Shown one piece after another: positions 30,150-32,829 of a stretch of DNA of 32,829 nt (positions are counted from its first letter, which is position 1; each line of letters begins with the position of its first letter). The stretch covers positions 1 through 32,829 of the forward strand of contig JAOPGA020001821.1 in assembly GCA_026419775.2 (NCBI GenBank), given 5' to 3'. The notes beneath the pieces are model-generated. The model saw only the letters and a program-made list of their open reading frames with translations, ran no database searches and was not told where the DNA came from. Made by a program: the position numbers and the translations under genes. Source of the DNA: Acrasis kona. Lineage: Eukaryota > Heterolobosea > Eutetramitea > Acrasida > Acrasidae.

Positions 30150-30751
30150 ACATTTCATACATTTTATGCCTTTGACCTTCCCGCCGAAGGTAGAGCAACT
30201 TTAGGTTTAAATAAAGAAGTGTTGGGCTACTTGGATATTATTACCTACAACCTATCAATTTCAAGCATTAAATCAGGCGAAGATGCAAACATTTTTAAGT
30301 ATGTAGTGGCACCTAAGTTAATATCATCTCTGGGAGAAGGCATCACAAGGGCCGCCAATCTCAGCATTGGTTCAGGAAACAAAGTATATCGATCTTGCCA
30401 TTAACAGAATTTGCGCCGCGACTGGACGTCCTCCTTTCAAAAATTGAACAAGGAAAAGCTTTGCTGTATAACGTTATCAATTTGAGGTACAATACGGTGA
30501 GATGTTCCAAAGTGTACTCCATGGAGTTATATGCTGATGATGCTGAACAGGAGCATGATGCTAGTAGGAAAATCCACACACCAGAGGTCTGTGAGTCAAT
30601 TGTTAGATACGAAGATGTCTTTGACGTCCGCCATGTTCATCAACTTGGTATCTGCCGTGTTTTGGTTATGCCGCTATTTACGATCTCACTTAGAGAATAT
30701 CTAAATTATATAGATAGGAGGAGAAGTTTAATGTGTACATTCAAAATCTAA
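30150..30751 (+). pseudogene. Decayed protein-kinase N-lobe fragment
   Basis: Two partly overlapping plus frames (to 30404, and 30395-30751) with no good ATG. The second reads like a kinase N-lobe: KVYSMELYADDAEQEHDA, then ESIVRYEDVFDV and the hinge-like CRVLVMPLFTISLREYL. In the VYxMxL position the usual Lys is Glu. The glycine loop is not clear, and no HRD or DFG follows before stops in all frames. The first frame may be the upstream part, displaced by one frame. I read this as a fragment of a host kinase gene, though an unusual spliced pseudokinase cannot be excluded. Confidence 0.35.
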
Positions 30752-30961
30752 GCGACGGTTTTGTCTTAACCAAGATCCCTTTGAGACTGCATACTATAGC
30801 ATACATCAATATTCTTCCATACATTAACTAATTTACATTTACTTTGTTTCTACTTATATTTCGCTATCAAATCTTGATGGTTTGAAACGGATGGACGGAA
30901 TATTTCCACGATTTTTAAATGAGTTTCAATACAGTTGAATGGGACCCTACTGAAAATGCGA

Positions 30962-31033
30962 GCCAGCATAGCTTAGTGGTAAAGCGTTCGCCTTGTAAGC
31001 GAAAGATCATGAGTTCAATCCTCATTGTTGGCT
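30962..31033 (+). tRNA. tRNA-Thr (anticodon UGU)
   Basis: A complete cloverleaf without intron. The 7-bp acceptor stem is GCCAGCA/TGTTGGC with one G-U; the D arm is GCTTAGTGGTAAAGC; the anticodon stem TTCGC/GCGAA holds loop CTTGTAA with TGT at 30994-30996; the T arm is ATGAG/CTCAT with loop TTCAATC; the discriminator base is T. A- and B-box promoters are internal (TAGCTTAGTGGT and AGTTCAATCCT). CCA is not encoded. It reads ACA codons. Confidence 0.93.
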
Positions 31034-31366
31034 TCATTTTTGTCATCTTATCAACTCGATCCATCACCTCTTTCAGCTCTATTACAATCACTTCATGAAG
31101 ATTATGAATATCAAGAGACTCTCGGTTGCATTTATGGCCATGAGATACAACAAGGTCAACATTTTAATTGTTGTCAATCTGTTGCTAATTGTTATTATGT
31201 TCAGTATTTCTTTTATACACAATGTAATGCACAGTGCAACAAGTGTATTTTGTCTTTGGTTACTGGTCAAGTCACTCATATAGTGACCAATATAGGTGCG
31301 TCGCGTTGTTTAATGCAGAACAACGTGGTCATATGTAATTGTCAAAGAATGTATGACGCTTGCTAG
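31034..31366 (+). pseudogene. Cys-rich open frame directly after the tRNA, no start codon
   Basis: About 110 codons are open from inside the tRNA gene to a TAG at 31364-31366, without an ATG near the beginning. The product would hold many Cys (CIYGHEIQQGQHFNCC, CNAQCNKC, VICNCQRMYDAC), with spacing that suggests metal-binding or disulfide knots. I do not recognise it. An AG acceptor-like TTTCAG at 31073-31078 might join it to an upstream exon, but none was found. It is most likely the 3' part of a gene cut off at the tRNA, or chance. Confidence 0.25.
31037..31041 (+). terminator. RNA polymerase III T-run after tRNA-Thr
   Basis: Five T residues start four bases after the tRNA discriminator base, the normal Pol III stop signal. 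Confidence 0.7.
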
Positions 31367-32095
31367 TCGTGCCTAATTCTTGATATGTAACAAGATGTAA
31401 TCATCAATTTACTGCGAAGGACAGTAAGGTAGATGATAGAATAGTAATACCATGTCGCAGGATACGAAATCATAATGAGACATGCGGCGCCAAATGGAGT
31501 CTCAATAAATCGCATCCCCGCGTTTGTCTATGTCCACTGCTGGTATCAGGTAATCTGTCCCCAGTTGTGTAATTCCACATGTTATCGCTGTTCCGAGAAT
31601 TTATTTGACATTTTTGATGTGAGTGCAAACATTTTGATGTGTTTATACAACCACAATAAACTTCAATTGATTGTTCTATTTGAATGTTGAATTTGCCTTC
31701 TCTCAATGTCAATTTATATCCTGCGGAGAGATAAAACTTGGGAACGCAATCTCGCCAAGTTACTTGATCCTTTATTTCATTTTGCATAGTCAAATATGCA
31801 ATTGTATGCCTTCTAACTGGTATAAATAAACAAGTCTGCTTAATAATTCATAATTCCAGTTGATTTGAAGGTACTGGGACATTATTGTAATCATTAGGAA
31901 TTATTGGTTGAGTGACCTTCAACCGAAGTTGATCAAAAAACTATTTGATGTATATTATATTACTGTTCACCGTATTGAGTAGAAGTATGGCAAAACTTTT
32001 GTTTATGATCGTTATGGAACATAGTTAATTATCTTGTAATTCTTATCAGCCAATCTGTAAATAATTATTATTTTGGTCAACACAAACAGACTTCA
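31367..32095. other. 729-base intergenic stretch before UBC13
   Basis: AT-rich, with no convincing gene. A minus frame (31787-31470, about 105 aa) and an overlapping plus frame (31475-31690) resemble no protein. A small stem GGTTGA/TCAACC lies at about 31904-31923. The last 60 bases before the UBC13 ATG are AT-rich and end CACAAACAGACTTCA, presumably its promoter and leader. Confidence 0.5.
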
Positions 32096-32583
32096 ATGTC
32101 CAGCCTTCCAAGACGTATTTTCAAGGAGACGCAGAAACTAATTACGGAACCACCACCAGGGATTAGTGCAACTCCACACGAAGACAATTTACGCCATTTT
32201 AAAGTTATTATCACTGGTCCAGCCACATCACCTTATGAGAACGGTATATTTAACTTAGAACTCTTTTTACCTGATAACTATCCCATGGTGCCACCCAAAG
32301 TTCGTTTCCTTACTAAAATCTACCATCCCAACATTGATCGCCTTGGAAGAATATGTTTGGACATTCTTAAAGATAAATGGAGTCCCGCACTACAAATCAG
32401 AACCGTTTTGTTGAGTATCCAAGCCCTTTTATCCTCACCAAACCCAGATGATCCTTTGGCTAATGATGTTGCTGAACATTGGAAGAAAGACGAAAATGGA
32501 GCAATTGCAAAGGGTAAGTTCTTTTGTCGTAATTTCACTCACACAGAAAAGCACGTGAATGGACACAAACTCATGCAAAATAA
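32096..32583 (+). CDS. UBC13: Ubiquitin-conjugating enzyme E2 N (Ubc13)
   Basis: Ubc13 pairs with a UEV protein (Mms2/Uev1) to build Lys63-linked ubiquitin chains in DNA-damage tolerance and signalling. Exons are 32096-32513 and 32552-32583, split by a 38-nt intron, giving 149 aa (human 152). The HPN motif is at 77-79 and the catalytic Cys at 87 ([17 protein letters not shown]), the same number as in human UBE2[11 protein letters not shown] at the N terminus is typical of Ubc13. The acceptor at 32550-32551 was chosen because it gives [10 protein letters not shown], matching the family's last helix, and the usual intron length. An unspliced or other-frame reading would lose that helix. The stop lies in AATAAA. 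Confidence 0.95.
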
Positions 32584-32584
32584 A
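32579..32584 (+). terminator. Poly(A) signal overlapping the UBC13 stop
   Basis: The TAA stop at 32581-32583 is part of AATAAA. The convergent GYF gene stops 36 bases further on and has its own minus-strand AATAAA at 32614-32619, sharing one base with its stop codon. Confidence 0.55.
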
Positions 32585-32619
32585 AAGACATTATTGTACA
32601 ATAACAAGTATGTATTTAT

Positions 32620-32829
32620 TTAAGCTTGGAGTTCCTTCTTCATGTTGGGCACGGTCGCAACAGTCTTCCAATCCGACAATTCTCCTCCAAAAACATGGGT
32701 CTGATCAGAAATGACACCTGATTTAAACTTCTTTCTCATGTCAATAAAATCAAACGGTCCTTGCTGCTCGACGTTATTATCCAAATAAAACCATTCACAC
32801 TTAAATTGTGGAGGTATGGGAGCTTCCTT
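32620..32829 (-). CDS. C-terminal end of a GYF-domain protein (runs off the window)
   Basis: The last 69 codons and stop of a minus-strand gene whose start is beyond the right edge. The sequence has the GYF_2 (DUF4339) pattern: [19 protein letters not shown], then a short helix, [11 protein letters not shown] and [11 protein letters not shown]. This small domain usually binds proline-rich peptides or serves as a linker module in larger proteins such as DNAJC13/RME-8. The parent protein cannot be told from this end alone. Confidence 0.75.
   Translation of the reverse strand, partial: KEAPIPPQFKCEWFYLDNNVEQQGPFDFIDMRKKFKSGVISDQTHVFGGELSDWKTVATVPNMKKELQA

Noticed and set aside
32514-32623. Unspliced C-terminal extension of Ubc13 (175 aa)
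   Set aside because: Removing the 38-nt GTAAGT...AAAAG intron restores the conserved last helix AREWTQTHA and normal family length.
1-32829. CRISPR arrays, bacterial operons, rRNA genes
   Set aside because: No regularly spaced direct repeats, no ribosome-binding-site-led gene runs and no rRNA-like sequence; the window is eukaryotic with spliced genes.

Overview
This is nuclear DNA of a compact eukaryotic genome. The genes carry spliceosomal introns of about 37-44 nt. All three stop codons appear only as stops, so the code looks standard. Neighbouring genes lie tens of bases apart. The gene set points to a free-living protist with basal bodies: an ATM/Tel1 kinase, PEX2, Ubc13, a mitochondrial PPR protein, an SSX2IP/ADIP basal-body protein, a Rax2-like secreted propeller and a REJ/EGF/GPS receptor. 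A heterolobosean amoeboflagellate of the Naegleria/Acrasis kind is my best guess, but nothing here proves it.

Layout. (1) 1-5421, minus strand: a Ty3/gypsy LTR retrotransposon entering from the left edge. Its Gag-Pol frame starts at 4895, and a candidate 5' LTR lies at about 5132-5421, about 100 bp before PEX2. (2) 5527-6643 plus: PEX2, three exons. (3) 6649-8712 minus: a mitochondrial PPR protein, convergent with PEX2 (5 bases between stops) and divergent from ATM. (4) 9001-17922 plus: ATM/Tel1, four exons, about 2,930 aa. (5) 17948-18502 minus: a RidA-family protein with four exons and a signal peptide. (6) 18503-19393: no secure gene. (7) 19394-19801 minus: a shortened calmodulin-like protein, divergent from (8) 20056-21400 plus, a secreted Rax2-like beta-propeller protein. 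(9) 21682-22335 plus: an unknown four-helix membrane protein. (10) 22455-25988 plus: a large REJ-EGF-GPS single-pass receptor with a repeated acidic motif in its tail. (11) 26051-27813 minus: an SSX2IP/ADIP coiled-coil protein with a GC-AG intron. (12) 27940-28611 minus: a stand-alone eEF1B-gamma-like GST. (13) 28974-30011 plus: a secreted, very basic P-T-x-[RK] repeat protein. (14) 30012-32095: a gene-poor stretch with a decayed kinase-like fragment, a tRNA-Thr(UGU) gene and a Cys-rich open frame. (15) 32096-32583 plus: Ubc13, two exons. (16) 32620-32829 minus: the C-terminal end of a GYF-domain protein.

There are no operons; the genes look like independent housekeeping and surface-protein units. 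Two window-wide habits stand out: very short introns of nearly constant length, and stop codons that lie inside the AATAAA poly(A) signal in at least five genes. The least familiar proteins are the REJ/GPS receptor with its tail repeats, the P-T-x-[RK] basic secreted protein, and the RidA enzyme with a signal peptide.
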